Source: Leucobacter chinensis
Lineage (GTDB): Bacteria > Actinomycetota > Actinomycetes > Actinomycetales > Microbacteriaceae
DNA length: 64,000 nt
Direction of reading: 5' to 3'
Assembly (NCBI RefSeq): GCF_019049105.1
Contig: NZ_JAHQZR010000007.1
Location: forward strand, 1-64,000
Shown piece by piece: positions 19,919-28,755 of this stretch. The position numbers were made by a program, and so were the translations under genes. A model generated the notes under the pieces. It made no database searches. It saw nothing but the letters and a program-made list of their open reading frames with translations, and was not told the DNA's origin. The stretch's first letter is position 1. Every line of letters starts with the position of its first letter.

Positions 19919-20047
19919 AGCGGGAGCCTAGCCGACGAGCCCCATGATTTCGTGGGAGTTTTCTGCCCGGTTCTCGTTCTGGTTCGGCGTTCAGGAAAAA
20001 TGTGGGTAAGATATAAGGGTTGCCATCACGCAGGTCGTGATCAACAT

Positions 20048-20121
20048 CGGGCTGTGGCGCAGTTTGGTAGCGCACTACACTGGGGGTGTAGGGGTCGCAG
20101 GTTCAAATCCTGTCAGCCCGA
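20048..20121 (+). tRNA. tRNA-Pro (anticodon GGG)
   Basis: A full cloverleaf reads from sequence: acceptor CGGGCTG/CAGCCCG, D stem GCGC/GCGC, anticodon stem CTACA/TGTAG with loop CTGGGGG (anticodon GGG, 20082-20084), T arm GCAGG-TTCAAAT-CCTGT, discriminator A. CCA is not encoded (the gene is followed by CCGAGAG). Confidence 0.96.
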
Positions 20122-20128
20122 CCGAGAG

Positions 20129-20152
20129 AAAACCGCGAGAGATCGCGGTTTT
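20129..20152 (+). terminator. terminator of the tRNA-Pro gene
   Basis: Stem AAAACCGCGA (20129-20138) / TCGCGGTTTT (20143-20152) with a GAGA tetraloop, then TCTGTTTTCTG. This is a compact intrinsic terminator directly behind the tRNA. Confidence 0.85.
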
Positions 20153-20263
20153 TCTGTTTTCTGGGGCTCTTTGCCGTGTGGCTTGGTCGTTGCCTACCCC
20201 GGCAGGTGGATCCTGCGCATCTGTGCTCACGTTCGTGCGCCGTGGCCCCATCGGCCCGTTGTA

Positions 20264-20326
20264 TGGTCACTCTCGCCCGTCGAGTGGGCACTTTCGCCCG
20301 TCGTGTGGGCACTTTCGCCCGTCGAG
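20264..20326. repeat. tandem repeat, 21 nt x 3
   Basis: Three 21-nt units (core TGGGCACTTTCGCCCGTC; 20264-20284, 20285-20305, 20306-20326). The second and third differ by two bases, and the first by two more. The last unit runs straight into the 5' arm of palindromic copy B. Confidence 0.85.
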
Positions 20327-20380
20327 AGGTCAAAAAGTGTCGAAAATTGCGAGGAATTCGACACTTTTTGACCTCTCGAC
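20321..20380. repeat. palindromic element, family 1 copy B
   Basis: Perfect 24-bp arms 20321-20344 and 20357-20380 (core GAGGTCAAAAAGTGTCGA), loop of 12 nt unrelated to the loop of copy A. It lies after tRNA-Pro and before the surface-protein locus. The whole space 20153-20635 shows no credible gene; besides the repeats it contains a cluster of TACGTAG/GCGTAGA motifs at about 20440-20490 close to the start of the next gene. Confidence 0.85.
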
Positions 20381-20635
20381 GCCGCGGCGAAGCGAGAGAG
20401 CCTCGGTATACGGGTCGCGCCCACGGCGCGGGTAGATGACCGTGCGCGTAGACGTAGAAGAGGTGACGTACTACGTAGATCTCGGTACGTAGCCCCGCAA
20501 AAGAGCCCTGTACCTCTGGGGAGGGCTCGGCGAAGCTGTTGACTCTTACTTGAGAACAACAGCGGCTCGGCAGAGACACAAACCACTCGATCCGCTCTCA
20601 CCCACACACTCCTGATGAGAAAGGTCGTACCCGAT

Positions 20636-21178
20636 ATGGCTACCCAGACTTCAACTAAGAAAAAGCTTGCGATTGCTGGCGGCGCTATGCTGCTCGTTGC
20701 CGGTGTGAGCGTCGGTGGCGCACTCGTTACCGCTCAGAGCACCATCTTTGACAACGTGTTCGACACCAAGGTCTCAGAGACCTCGGCCGATGGCGAGCTC
20801 ATCGTGACCGGTGCTCCGATGACCAACACCTTCACCGGCGAGATGAACGGTGAGTCGGTTACCGGATACTACGTCGCAAAGAACACCTCGACGAACGCAA
20901 CGCTGACCGTGAACCTCGGTTCGCAGGTTCAGCCTGGTGGCACCAAGAGCGCCGAGCTGGCACAGGCGCTCGACACCCGCATCACCGTTGAAGGCAAAAC
21001 AATTGAGCCAACCGGCAAGCTCGCAAACATGAAGAGCGAGACGTTTGAACTCGCTCCAGGTGCAGAGAAGACCGTTCGTGTTGACGTTTTCGTTGAAGAT
21101 GCAGACGCGTTCCTCGAAGCAAACCTCGACGGCTCGAAGGTAACTGCCGACTACCTCTTCAACAGCATCGCTCAGTAA
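20636..21178 (+). CDS. TasA/camelysin-like exported protein with SipW-type signal
   Basis: 180 residues from ATG 20636 (AAAGG upstream; an in-frame ATG at 20615 lacks a site). N-terminal ATQTSTKKK, then the hydrophobic LAIAGGAMLLVAGVSVGGALVTAQSTIFDNVFDT region is of the alternate (SipW-cognate) signal type: a long GG-rich helix followed directly by the mature start. The rest is a beta-rich domain (LTVNLGSQVQPGG, FELAPGAEKTVRVDVFVEDADAFLEANLDG) like camelysin/TasA matrix proteins. The next gene encodes the matching signal peptidase. It probably forms or decorates an extracellular fibre or surface layer (inference from family and context). Confidence 0.8.
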   Translation: MATQTSTKKKLAIAGGAMLLVAGVSVGGALVTAQSTIFDNVFDTKVSETSADGELIVTGAPMTNTFTGEMNGESVTGYYVAKNTSTNATLTVNLGSQVQPGGTKSAELAQALDTRITVEGKTIEPTGKLANMKSETFELAPGAEKTVRVDVFVEDADAFLEANLDGSKVTADYLFNSIAQ

Positions 21179-21195
21179 GCGCAGCTAAGCCCTCG

Positions 21196-21235
21196 ACGCC
21201 GAGCGGATCCACGCTTTTGCGGGACCGCTCGGCGT
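21196..21235 (+). terminator. hairpin between the TasA-like gene and sipW
   Basis: ACGCCGAGCGG (21196-21206) pairs perfectly with CCGCTCGGCGT (21225-21235), loop 18 nt, no T-run after it. It may attenuate read-through so that the structural protein is made in excess over the peptidase, or protect the 3' end of the first message. Confidence 0.55.
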
Positions 21236-21302
21236 TCGCACATCTCACGCACCACGTCAAGTGCCGCATCACGGCGCCGCAAAAACTGTACGGAGGCAGA
21301 AC

Positions 21303-21851
21303 ATGCGCAGCACTATCGTGATCTTACGAACGCTCTCGAGCCTCGCGCTCGTACTGCTCGCTCTCCCGTTCCTTTGGGCTACGGCGAGTGGCGACTACTA
21401 CATGACCGTGACCGGAAAATCGATGAAACCAACCTACGAGGTCGGTGACGTGCTGGTGGTTCAGCAGGCGGCTGGTAACGAGCTTGAAACCGTCGGACAG
21501 CCCGTCGTCGTTTCGTTCGCCGCGGGTGACAAATCAGATCAGTACGTGCACCGCGTGCACGAGATTACTGAAGACGGAGCAATTCTGAAGGGTGACGGGA
21601 ACGACACCGTTGATCCGCTGCCCGTCACTCAAGAGCAGGTGCTTGGCACCCCGCGATTCGTACTCGCAGGCGAACTCGGGACGCTCTTTCGACTCTCTGA
21701 GTTGTGGGCAGTTCGACTGATCGTCGGGGCGGTGTTTCTGATCGCGCTCTTCGTGCCGTCAGGCGGCAAGAAAAAGCGTGCAGAGCAGCAAATTGAAGAG
21801 GCCACGACCGAGACTGAACCCGAGCTCATCGAAAGCGGGCGAGTGTCGTGA
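21303..21851 (+). CDS. sipW: signal peptidase I, SipW type
   Basis: 182 residues from ATG 21303 (GGAGG at 21292-21296). N-terminal helix, then catalytic Ser40 in TVTGKSMKPTYEVGDV, and His83 in QYVHRVHEI in place of the bacterial Lys, the archaeal/ER-like SipW arrangement. GDGNDTVDP (Asp98, Asp101) completes the site. A second helix (VRLIVGAVFLIALFVP) anchors the C-terminus. It should cleave the alternate signals of the neighbouring surface proteins. Its GTGA end overlaps the next gene. Confidence 0.92.
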   Translation: MRSTIVILRTLSSLALVLLALPFLWATASGDYYMTVTGKSMKPTYEVGDVLVVQQAAGNELETVGQPVVVSFAAGDKSDQYVHRVHEITEDGAILKGDGNDTVDPLPVTQEQVLGTPRFVLAGELGTLFRLSELWAVRLIVGAVFLIALFVPSGGKKKRAEQQIEEATTETEPELIESGRVS

Positions 21852-22492
21852 GGCGCCGCTTCGCGTCGACCTGGGTGATCGCACTTGGCTGCGCCCTCGC
21901 GATTGCCGCGGTGGTAGTCGCCCCAGCGCAGGCTGTTGACGTGAAGAACGCTGCACTCACTGTGACCCCATCGCATGGGCTGTTCGATGTGACGCTCTAC
22001 CCGGGCGATAGCGTTCGGGCCGTCGCGACACTGAACAATAACACCTCGGTTGAGCTCGAGGTTGGCGTCACGCCGATTCTCGCTGACTGGGCGAACAACG
22101 ATCGAGGCTTGAGCGCCCTACAGCTTTCGTCACATCGTGGATCTGACTGCGATGCGAGCGCCATGGCTGGAGCCCCGACCGTGAATATGGGGGCTGCAAC
22201 CCGCCTCGACCAGGGCACAATTCTGCCAGGGCAGGCCCAAGAGTTTTGCCTCGAGGTTGCCTACCCGAGTGAAGCCGAGCTTGAGCAGCCGGCCATCTCG
22301 GTTGTCGACCTCTCGTTCTCAGCGATCGAACGCGGCAACGGGGGTGCTGAGCTGCCCCCGACCGGCTCTGACGAGGGCGGCGTGCTGAGCCTGGCACTCG
22401 CTGGCGGAGCGCTGGTTTTGCTCGGGGCGGCAGCCCTATCTCGAAGGGCGGCTACGCCTGAAGCGGCAGCGGTGAGTGCCGGCGTCGCATAA
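21848..22492 (+). CDS. LPPTG-anchored surface protein
   Basis: 214 residues. A Sec-type signal (WVIALGCALAIAAVVVAPAQA) is followed by a beta-sandwich-like domain (VTLYPGDSVRAVATLNNNTSVELEVGVTPI; two Cys at DCDAS and EFCLEV could form a disulfide), then LPPTGSDEGG (LPPTG at 169-173), a hydrophobic helix and RR. The tail after RR is longer than usual (14 residues). It is expected to be attached to peptidoglycan by a sortase, but no sortase gene is in the window. The four-base overlap with sipW puts it in the same operon. Confidence 0.8.
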   Translation: MRRRFASTWVIALGCALAIAAVVVAPAQAVDVKNAALTVTPSHGLFDVTLYPGDSVRAVATLNNNTSVELEVGVTPILADWANNDRGLSALQLSSHRGSDCDASAMAGAPTVNMGAATRLDQGTILPGQAQEFCLEVAYPSEAELEQPAISVVDLSFSAIERGNGGAELPPTGSDEGGVLSLALAGGALVLLGAAALSRRAATPEAAAVSAGVA

Positions 22493-22652
22493 CGCGCACG
22501 CACAAACACGCAGTATGTGTGCTGTGTTGACTACGCACACAGTGATACGTACGCGCGTAGAACGCCCAGTGCGGTTACGTAGGTTGCGGGACACCGCCTG
22601 AGCAGCCACCCAAAGACCGATTGACTATAAGAGACCGAAAGGGGAAGGCATC

Positions 22653-25178
22653 ATGGGGCACAACAGCAAGCGAATCGATACGGCAACGCAGCCACGTTCG
22701 AAGCTGCGCATGCGCGTGAGCCTGGCCCTCGCGACGGTTGCCGTCGTGATTGTCGGGGCCTTCGGCGTCTCGAGCTCGTTCGTCGGCGCGATCACGACCG
22801 AAAAGTCGACCGTGTACGGGAACGCTTTTGAGCAGGCCGTTCGCATCAACGCAGGGCCCTACAATCTTCGTGCCACACCCGATGAGGGCGACTTCTTTGG
22901 CCCGGGTACTTCGAGCGGCACCGTTTCGTTCGACATGCAGCCCGAGGGTGCCCAGGCGCTCGACCTCGAGAAAGTGCAGCACATTTCGATTTCGGTCGAA
23001 CTGCCCGAGGGTGTTGAGCCAGGCGAGCTGCCCTCGGAGGTTGCCGAGCATGGCACCGTGCACACGTGGTCTGCCGAGCACAAAGACGCGCGGTGGATCG
23101 TGCACAGCCGAGTCTCAATCGAGCAAGATGGCCAGGTCGCGTTGCCGGCCGCATCGTTTGCGATCGAGACAAACCTGACCGTGCCCGTCGCAGAAGAAGC
23201 GTTGAAAATTCATGCCACGACTGAGGTTTCGAAGAACCTCGTGAGTACGCACCCAGAGGAGAGCGCGGTTCTTAGCGCGGCGTGGGGCGTCAACACTGGC
23301 GTCTACGGGCTGAGCCTCATCAATCCCGCCCGTTCAGACGCCCGGGTCGTGTTTCAGAGCCACCCCACAGCAGAAGGCGAAGACCTGTTCGTGCGTGAGG
23401 GCGACGTGTTCACCACGACGGTTCTGCTCCCAGCCGGTGTTACGTTTTCTGAAGACTCAGTGTTCTCGTCGAGCGATAAGACGAGCGGCGGAGTGATGAC
23501 AGAGCTGACGAGCGAGCAGCGCGGCGATGAGCTAGCGGTCATTGAGACGCGCACGGTCACGCAGGACGCTGTGCTCTACGCGACGAATGAGGCTGCACTT
23601 GCCGTTTCTGCGACCCAACAGCTCTGGCGCGAAGGCTTCGAGATTCGTGCCGAAACGACCATGCCGGAACGTTTCGTGAGTGCGCAGCCAGAGTTGCAGC
23701 ACGAACTTTCGGGCCGCATTCCCGCTCCCACGCTCAATCGTGTGAGCGCCGGCGGCGGGCAGAGTCTCGCGCTTTCGCAGCACGACGCGCAGGCCTATGG
23801 CTGGGGCGTCAACGATGGCGGTTCGTCGGGTGTCGGCACAACCTCGGTGACCGTGACCCCTAAGCCGATTAAGACTCACACTGAGAGCCCATTTATGCAG
23901 CTTTCTGCAGGCTTCGATCACTCACTCGGCGTTGACCAGAATGGGAAGGTCTATGGCTGGGGAATTGACTACGAAAGCCAGGTAGCGCCGAGCGAGGGCG
24001 AGCGCCCGATTTCGTCGCCGAAGCCGGTGAAAATGCATGAGCAGGCGACGTTCACGCAAGTTTCTGCTGGGCAGGGTCACTCGCTTGCGCTCGACACCGA
24101 CGGTCGCATTTTTGGGTGGGGTAACGGAGTCTCAGGGCAGCTCGCTGAGGTGCCCGACGAGTACGGTTTGGTCTTTGAAGGGACACCGCTTCCTGCGCCT
24201 GAAGGGGTGCAGTTTGTTCAGGCCGTTGCAGGATCTGAGGTGACCATCGCTCTCGCAAATGACGGCAGTGTGTGGGGAACGGGCAGTAACCGGAGCGGCC
24301 AGCTCGGTTTGGGGCAGGACGTGACAGACGTGAAGACGTTTACCGAGATTCGCATGCCAGATAATGCGCGCATCGTGCAGCTTGCTGCGAGCAACGTTGA
24401 CCCGACCAACACGCATGTTCTTGCGCTCACAGAGCATGGAGAAATTATTGCATGGGGTTCGAATAGCCGCGGCCAGGCAGGAACGGCTTCGACTACGGGC
24501 GCAGTACCTGCGACCATGTGGAACCCCACCTTTATTCGCACACCCGAAGGGTTATCTTTCACGAGGGTTGAAGCGAGCGCGAAGTTTTCACTGGCCATTG
24601 GCGACGATGGGCGAGTGTACTCCTGGGGCGGTCAGACACTTGGATACAAGTCGCAGAGCAACGTCACAATTCCACGCGAGATTGGTGAGCTGCCCGATGT
24701 CGCAAACGGGTACATTGATATTGCCGGTGGTGACGGGTATGCGTTTGCGTTAGGCGCCGACAATGCCTTGTACGCTTGGGGCACTGGCGTTGACGGCCAA
24801 CTTGGCACCGGTAGCAGCAAGAATTCTGACACTCCGATTCCGGTCAAGCAGGATCTCACCCGTGACGTCGACGACCTCGAAGACGGCACTTCTGCTGACA
24901 CCGAGCCTGACGAAGCGGCTGATGAAGCGGCTGGCGAGCAGCGAGAAGGCGGATCGCAGCAACCTGGAACCGAGGCAGCGAACGAGGGTCAGCTTGATAA
25001 CGAAGAGAGCGAAGACGCCACCGAAGAACCCGTCGAAGAAGCGGGAGAAATGCTGCCTGCTTTGCCTGATTCGGGTGTGCAACCCCGCGTAGACGCTGAA
25101 ACGAGAGTGGGGCAGCAAGACGGGGTCGCCCGCAAAGACTCACCGGTGCCGGCAGGTTCTGTGTTCACTGTGCAGTGA
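22653..25178 (+). CDS. RCC1-repeat surface protein with alternate-type signal
   Basis: 841 residues. The hydrophobic N-terminus (VSLALATVAVVIVGAFGVSSSFVGA) is followed by STVYGNAFE, parallel to STIFDNVFD in the TasA-like protein, suggesting the same SipW processing. Residues about 55-360 are a beta-rich domain without a family I recognise. Residues about 365-740 hold seven RCC1 repeats (for example SAGQGHSLALDTDGRIFGWG), enough for one seven-bladed propeller. A Glu/Asp-rich linker follows, and LPDSG at 804-808, but no hydrophobic anchor after it, so the protein is probably secreted. A clear SD (GAAAGGGGAAGG) precedes ATG 22653. Ligand unknown. Confidence 0.82.
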   Translation: MGHNSKRIDTATQPRSKLRMRVSLALATVAVVIVGAFGVSSSFVGAITTEKSTVYGNAFEQAVRINAGPYNLRATPDEGDFFGPGTSSGTVSFDMQPEGAQALDLEKVQHISISVELPEGVEPGELPSEVAEHGTVHTWSAEHKDARWIVHSRVSIEQDGQVALPAASFAIETNLTVPVAEEALKIHATTEVSKNLVSTHPEESAVLSAAWGVNTGVYGLSLINPARSDARVVFQSHPTAEGEDLFVREGDVFTTTVLLPAGVTFSEDSVFSSSDKTSGGVMTELTSEQRGDELAVIETRTVTQDAVLYATNEAALAVSATQQLWREGFEIRAETTMPERFVSAQPELQHELSGRIPAPTLNRVSAGGGQSLALSQHDAQAYGWGVNDGGSSGVGTTSVTVTPKPIKTHTESPFMQLSAGFDHSLGVDQNGKVYGWGIDYESQVAPSEGERPISSPKPVKMHEQATFTQVSAGQGHSLALDTDGRIFGWGNGVSGQLAEVPDEYGLVFEGTPLPAPEGVQFVQAVAGSEVTIALANDGSVWGTGSNRSGQLGLGQDVTDVKTFTEIRMPDNARIVQLAASNVDPTNTHVLALTEHGEIIAWGSNSRGQAGTASTTGAVPATMWNPTFIRTPEGLSFTRVEASAKFSLAIGDDGRVYSWGGQTLGYKSQSNVTIPREIGELPDVANGYIDIAGGDGYAFALGADNALYAWGTGVDGQLGTGSSKNSDTPIPVKQDLTRDVDDLEDGTSADTEPDEAADEAAGEQREGGSQQPGTEAANEGQLDNEESEDATEEPVEEAGEMLPALPDSGVQPRVDAETRVGQQDGVARKDSPVPAGSVFTVQ

Positions 25179-25236
25179 CAGGAAAGCGTCGCCCGGTTAC
25201 GATACAAATATTCACTCACCGAACATAGGAAATGCT

Positions 25237-27489
25237 ATGACGCATGCGGTACCCAAGGCTCGACTGAAAACCTTCGCTGCTGTGACGGTGGTGATGGGAC
25301 TTTTGGCTGGCGGTAGTGCTGCAGCGAATGCGGCCGTTACCCCTGACCATGGGCCCGACGCTGGCAGCACCGTTGTGACGGTACCAGCCCCCGACATGAG
25401 CCTCGATGTTGCTGGAGCGAACGGTTCGGCCTCGTTCGCGGCAGACGCTTCGGGGGCGACTTACGCTTGGGGCTCAGGCTTTCGTGGCCAGCACGGTGAT
25501 GGCCAAGGTGCCGCATTGAGCAAGACCCCCGTGCTCGTGAGCGTGCCCGGCAGCGCCAGGCTGGTAGAAATCACAGGAGGCGACACACACGTTCTCGGTC
25601 TCGATACCGACGGCCGCGTGTTCGGCTGGGGTGGCAACACGAGAAGCCAACTTGGGCTCGGTGACACGCAAGACCGTTTAGAGCCAACCCCGATTGCGTT
25701 GCTTGACGGAGTGACCGCGAATCAGGTTGAGGCTGGCTTCTACCATTCACTTGCCCTCGGTTCAAACGGCAGAGTGTACGGGTGGGGCGACAACGGTAAC
25801 GGTCAGCTTGGCAACCCGGCTGCTGGAAAAAATGCCAGCCTCCCCGTCGAGGCGCAGCTGCCCGCTGACGTGCGCGTGACCGCTCTCGCCGCGGGGTCAT
25901 ACTTCTCGCTTGCGCTCTCCGAATCGGGCGACCTGTACGCATGGGGCTACAACGATAAAGGCCAACTCGGCGATGGCTCGACGGTGACCCGTTCGACACC
26001 GGTCAAGGTTGAGAACCCAGACGGGGCTCACTTCGTCTCAGTTGCTGCGGGAAATGGCCAGTCGTATGCTGTCACGACGAGCGGCGAGGTCTATGCCTGG
26101 GGTACGAACGACTCGGGCCAGCTCGGCACGGGCGACACCACCGGCAGTGTCCTACCGAAACGTGTGAACTTTGCGACGGGGGTGAGCATCGTGAGCATCG
26201 CTGCCGGGCACTCACATACGCTCGCGTTGGACAGTGATGGAACCGCATACGCCTGGGGTTTGAACACGCGGGGGCAGCTTGGCCTCGGCGATACCGCCGT
26301 GCGGTTGTCACCCGAAGCGGTTACGCTGCCTGGAAAGGTTCTGGTGGGTCAGGTCGCCGCGGGTGAAGGGCACTCGATCGCGATTGGCGCTGACGGTAAC
26401 GCCTACGGGTGGGGTGCGAACGGCCCCTTCGGGCAAGTCGGCGACGACACGACGACCAATCGTGACACACCTGTTCGGGTCAAGTTTCCTATTGCGGTGA
26501 CCGAGGTGACCTTCGACGGTCTCGCCGGCACGAATCTCGGCGGTAATGATGACTGGACCTATTCGGTGACGACCCCCGCGCACGAGGCGGGCGCAGTCGA
26601 CGTCGGTGTCCACTGGACTCTGTACGGGGTGCAACAGGAGACCCAGCTGTACCCTGGCGGTTTTACGTATGAGGCTCCCGCGACACCGCCAACCATCACC
26701 GACCCGAGCGACCAGCGGGTGCGCGAGGGTGACCTTGCAACGTTCGACGTGGTCGTGACGGGAACTCCCACGCCAACGGTCACCTGGCAGGTTTCGCGCG
26801 ATGGTGGCAAGACCTGGGAAGAATCGTTCGAAGTGGCGGGTGCCACGGTCAGTGAGTCAGGGCTGGCGATTGAGGTCTCGGGCAATCTCAGCTTCGACGG
26901 CTACGAGTTTCGCGCAATCGCAACCAATAGCGAAGCCTCGGTTGAGAGTGCCGCTGCAACGCTGCGGGTCGATGCCACTGATGACGGAAGCAGTGATGAC
27001 GGAAGTACTGATGACGGAAGTACTGATGACGGAAACGTTGATGACGGAAGTACTGATGACGGAAGCAGTGATGACGGAAACGTTGATGACGGAAGTACTG
27101 ATGATGGAAGTACTGATGACGGAAGCAGTGATGACGGAAACGTTGATGACGGAAGCACTGATGGCGGAAGCACTGATGGCGGGAACGTTGACGACGGGAC
27201 CGTTGATGACGGAAGTACTGATGGCGGGAACGTTGACGACGGGAACGTTGATGACGGAGATACCGACGGTGCCGATTCCGATGGCAGTGATTCCGGTGGC
27301 AGCGCTACCGATGGCGGAAACCATGGGGGCAAAGGCGACGGCACCTCGGGAAGTGGATCGGGAGTCGGCGGGCACGATCCGCTCGTGACAACCGGTGGAT
27401 CTTCGCTTACCGCGTTCTGGGTGATCGGCGGTGTGCTGCTGCTCGCTGGGGCCGCGATGGTTGTCGTGTCACGTCTCAAGAAGAAGTAG
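25237..27489 (+). CDS. RCC1-repeat, Ig-like, cell-wall-anchored surface protein
   Basis: 750 residues. Sec signal (KTFAAVTVVMGLLAGGSAAANA), then seven RCC1 repeats (residues about 50-410, for example AAGHSHTLALDSDGTAYAWGLNTRGQLGLGD), a short beta domain, an Ig-like domain (PPTITDPSDQRVREGDLATFDVVVTG to about 580), a long Asp/Gly/Ser/Thr stalk of DDGSTDDGS/DDGNV units (about 585-690), and LVTTG (716-720), a hydrophobic helix and RLKKK. This is the architecture of a stalked sortase substrate, with LVTTG deviating from LPxTG. It lies 58 nt after the first RCC1 gene. Confidence 0.83.
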   Translation: MTHAVPKARLKTFAAVTVVMGLLAGGSAAANAAVTPDHGPDAGSTVVTVPAPDMSLDVAGANGSASFAADASGATYAWGSGFRGQHGDGQGAALSKTPVLVSVPGSARLVEITGGDTHVLGLDTDGRVFGWGGNTRSQLGLGDTQDRLEPTPIALLDGVTANQVEAGFYHSLALGSNGRVYGWGDNGNGQLGNPAAGKNASLPVEAQLPADVRVTALAAGSYFSLALSESGDLYAWGYNDKGQLGDGSTVTRSTPVKVENPDGAHFVSVAAGNGQSYAVTTSGEVYAWGTNDSGQLGTGDTTGSVLPKRVNFATGVSIVSIAAGHSHTLALDSDGTAYAWGLNTRGQLGLGDTAVRLSPEAVTLPGKVLVGQVAAGEGHSIAIGADGNAYGWGANGPFGQVGDDTTTNRDTPVRVKFPIAVTEVTFDGLAGTNLGGNDDWTYSVTTPAHEAGAVDVGVHWTLYGVQQETQLYPGGFTYEAPATPPTITDPSDQRVREGDLATFDVVVTGTPTPTVTWQVSRDGGKTWEESFEVAGATVSESGLAIEVSGNLSFDGYEFRAIATNSEASVESAAATLRVDATDDGSSDDGSTDDGSTDDGNVDDGSTDDGSSDDGNVDDGSTDDGSTDDGSSDDGNVDDGSTDGGSTDGGNVDDGTVDDGSTDGGNVDDGNVDDGDTDGADSDGSDSGGSATDGGNHGGKGDGTSGSGSGVGGHDPLVTTGGSSLTAFWVIGGVLLLAGAAMVVVSRLKKK

Positions 27490-27536
27490 CCGGTCGCGGG
27501 TGCGTGGCATCTTGGTGCAGCACACGATCTTTTCAC

Positions 27537-27555
27537 TAAGGTCAGGCTAAGCTAC
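27537..27555 (+). promoter_or_regulatory. DtxR/IdeR-type iron box
   Basis: TAAGGTCAGGCTAAGCTAC matches 15 of 19 positions of the actinobacterial consensus TTAGGTTAGGCTAACCTAA. It ends 5 nt before the AraC-family start at 27561, so iron-loaded repressor would block that gene, which in turn sits before a siderophore transporter. Confidence 0.7.
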
Positions 27556-27560
27556 ATCGC

Positions 27561-28577
27561 ATGAACGCCATGCACCTGCTCTCTGGCGGGCTCGGAACCC
27601 CGGGCCAGCAGACGCAATACTCGAGCTACTATCGGGCCATCGCAGAAACGGCGCACGCCGAGCAGCAGTCGGGTGCGTTTACGAGGCACCGGCTTCGCGA
27701 CCATGTGGGTGAAGGCACAATCGAGACCGCAGAGCTCAGCTCTGGGCTGCGCATCACCCGCTACGACGTGGCCTACGCGAGCGATCACACGGTTGCCTAC
27801 GACTTCGACGGCGACCGCTTTGAGCTCGAGATGTGCCTCGAGGGCGGTATGCGCATTACCGAAGAGCGAGCTGGGCACGGTGACCTTGGCGCCTACGCCA
27901 CCTCAATCACTCCGTTCTGCCCGACGAAGGGCATGCTCGTGCAAGAGGCGGGGCAGCGGTATCGCGCCGTCTCTGTCACCTCGAACCGGGCGGGCCTCGA
28001 AGCGCATCTTGGGGGCCTTGGGGTTGACGGTTTTGTGGCGCTGCTCGCCGAGCTTGAGTCGGGGGTCGGGACTGATCTGTATCTTGGGCGCGGAACCGAG
28101 CTGCGTGGACTCGCTAGGGTGATGGGCGAAATCTTTGACATCAACCCTGACAGTCAGGCTCGAACACTCCTCATGGAAGCGAAGGTCATGACGGCGCTCG
28201 CTATCGTCGCCGACGCGGCTTCGCAGCGAATCCCGGAGCACGGCCTCGACGCCTACGAGGTAGCGGCGCTGCGGCGGGTGCCAGCGATACTGTGGCGTGA
28301 GCGGTTTGACCTGCCGCAGATGAGCGACGTTGCAAGACATCTCTCGATGAGCGCGAAGCGGCTCTCAGCAGGGTTCAAGAAGCTGTATGGGGTGACCCCG
28401 ATCGAGTACCACCGTAACTTTTGTATTGAGCGAGCGGCTGACCTGCTCGTGCGCAGTGACTGGACCGTCGAACGCATTGGCTTCGAAGTAGGGTATTCGT
28501 CGGCCAGCAACTTCGTGTATGCCTTTCGGCAGCGCACTGGCCGCACCCCGGCCGAGTACCGACGCTCACTCGGGTAA
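27561..28577 (+). CDS. AraC family regulator (PchR-like) of siderophore uptake
   Basis: 338 residues. The N-terminal sensing half has no clear cupin motif (TRYDVAYASDHTVAYDFDGDRFELEMCLEGGMRI). The C-terminal AraC DNA-binding half has two helix-turn-helix units (LPQMSDVARHLSMSAKRLSAGFKKLYGVTPIEYHRNFCIERAADLL, then TVERIGFEVGYSSASNFVYAFRQRTGRTPAEYRRSLG). This is the PchR/YbtA-like layout of regulators activated by a ferric-siderophore. It sits behind an iron box and upstream of a complete FecB-CD-E set, so it likely activates that set. No RBS is obvious, so a short leader is possible. Confidence 0.85.
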   Translation: MNAMHLLSGGLGTPGQQTQYSSYYRAIAETAHAEQQSGAFTRHRLRDHVGEGTIETAELSSGLRITRYDVAYASDHTVAYDFDGDRFELEMCLEGGMRITEERAGHGDLGAYATSITPFCPTKGMLVQEAGQRYRAVSVTSNRAGLEAHLGGLGVDGFVALLAELESGVGTDLYLGRGTELRGLARVMGEIFDINPDSQARTLLMEAKVMTALAIVADAASQRIPEHGLDAYEVAALRRVPAILWRERFDLPQMSDVARHLSMSAKRLSAGFKKLYGVTPIEYHRNFCIERAADLLVRSDWTVERIGFEVGYSSASNFVYAFRQRTGRTPAEYRRSLG

Positions 28578-28755
28578 AGCACGGCCGTTCGGGCATGGGC
28601 GCTCGCGTGAGTATGACTCGTAGGCCCCTCACTCAACATGGGTAGGGTGCTCGCTCCACATCAGATGGGGCGGCGCCGGGCGACGATAGAACCTGGCCAT
28701 TTTCTGTGGCCATACCGTGTTCTTCCGCGTTTCAAGAAAGGCCCAGCGCTTACCC

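Noticed and set aside
20264-20380. Possible CRISPR array from repeated units near the tRNA
   Set aside because: The repeats are contiguous, without spacers of unique sequence, and no cas gene is present.
22653-25178. LPDSG at residues 804-808 as a sortase anchor
   Set aside because: No hydrophobic segment or basic tail follows, and reading the other frames after it gives none either.
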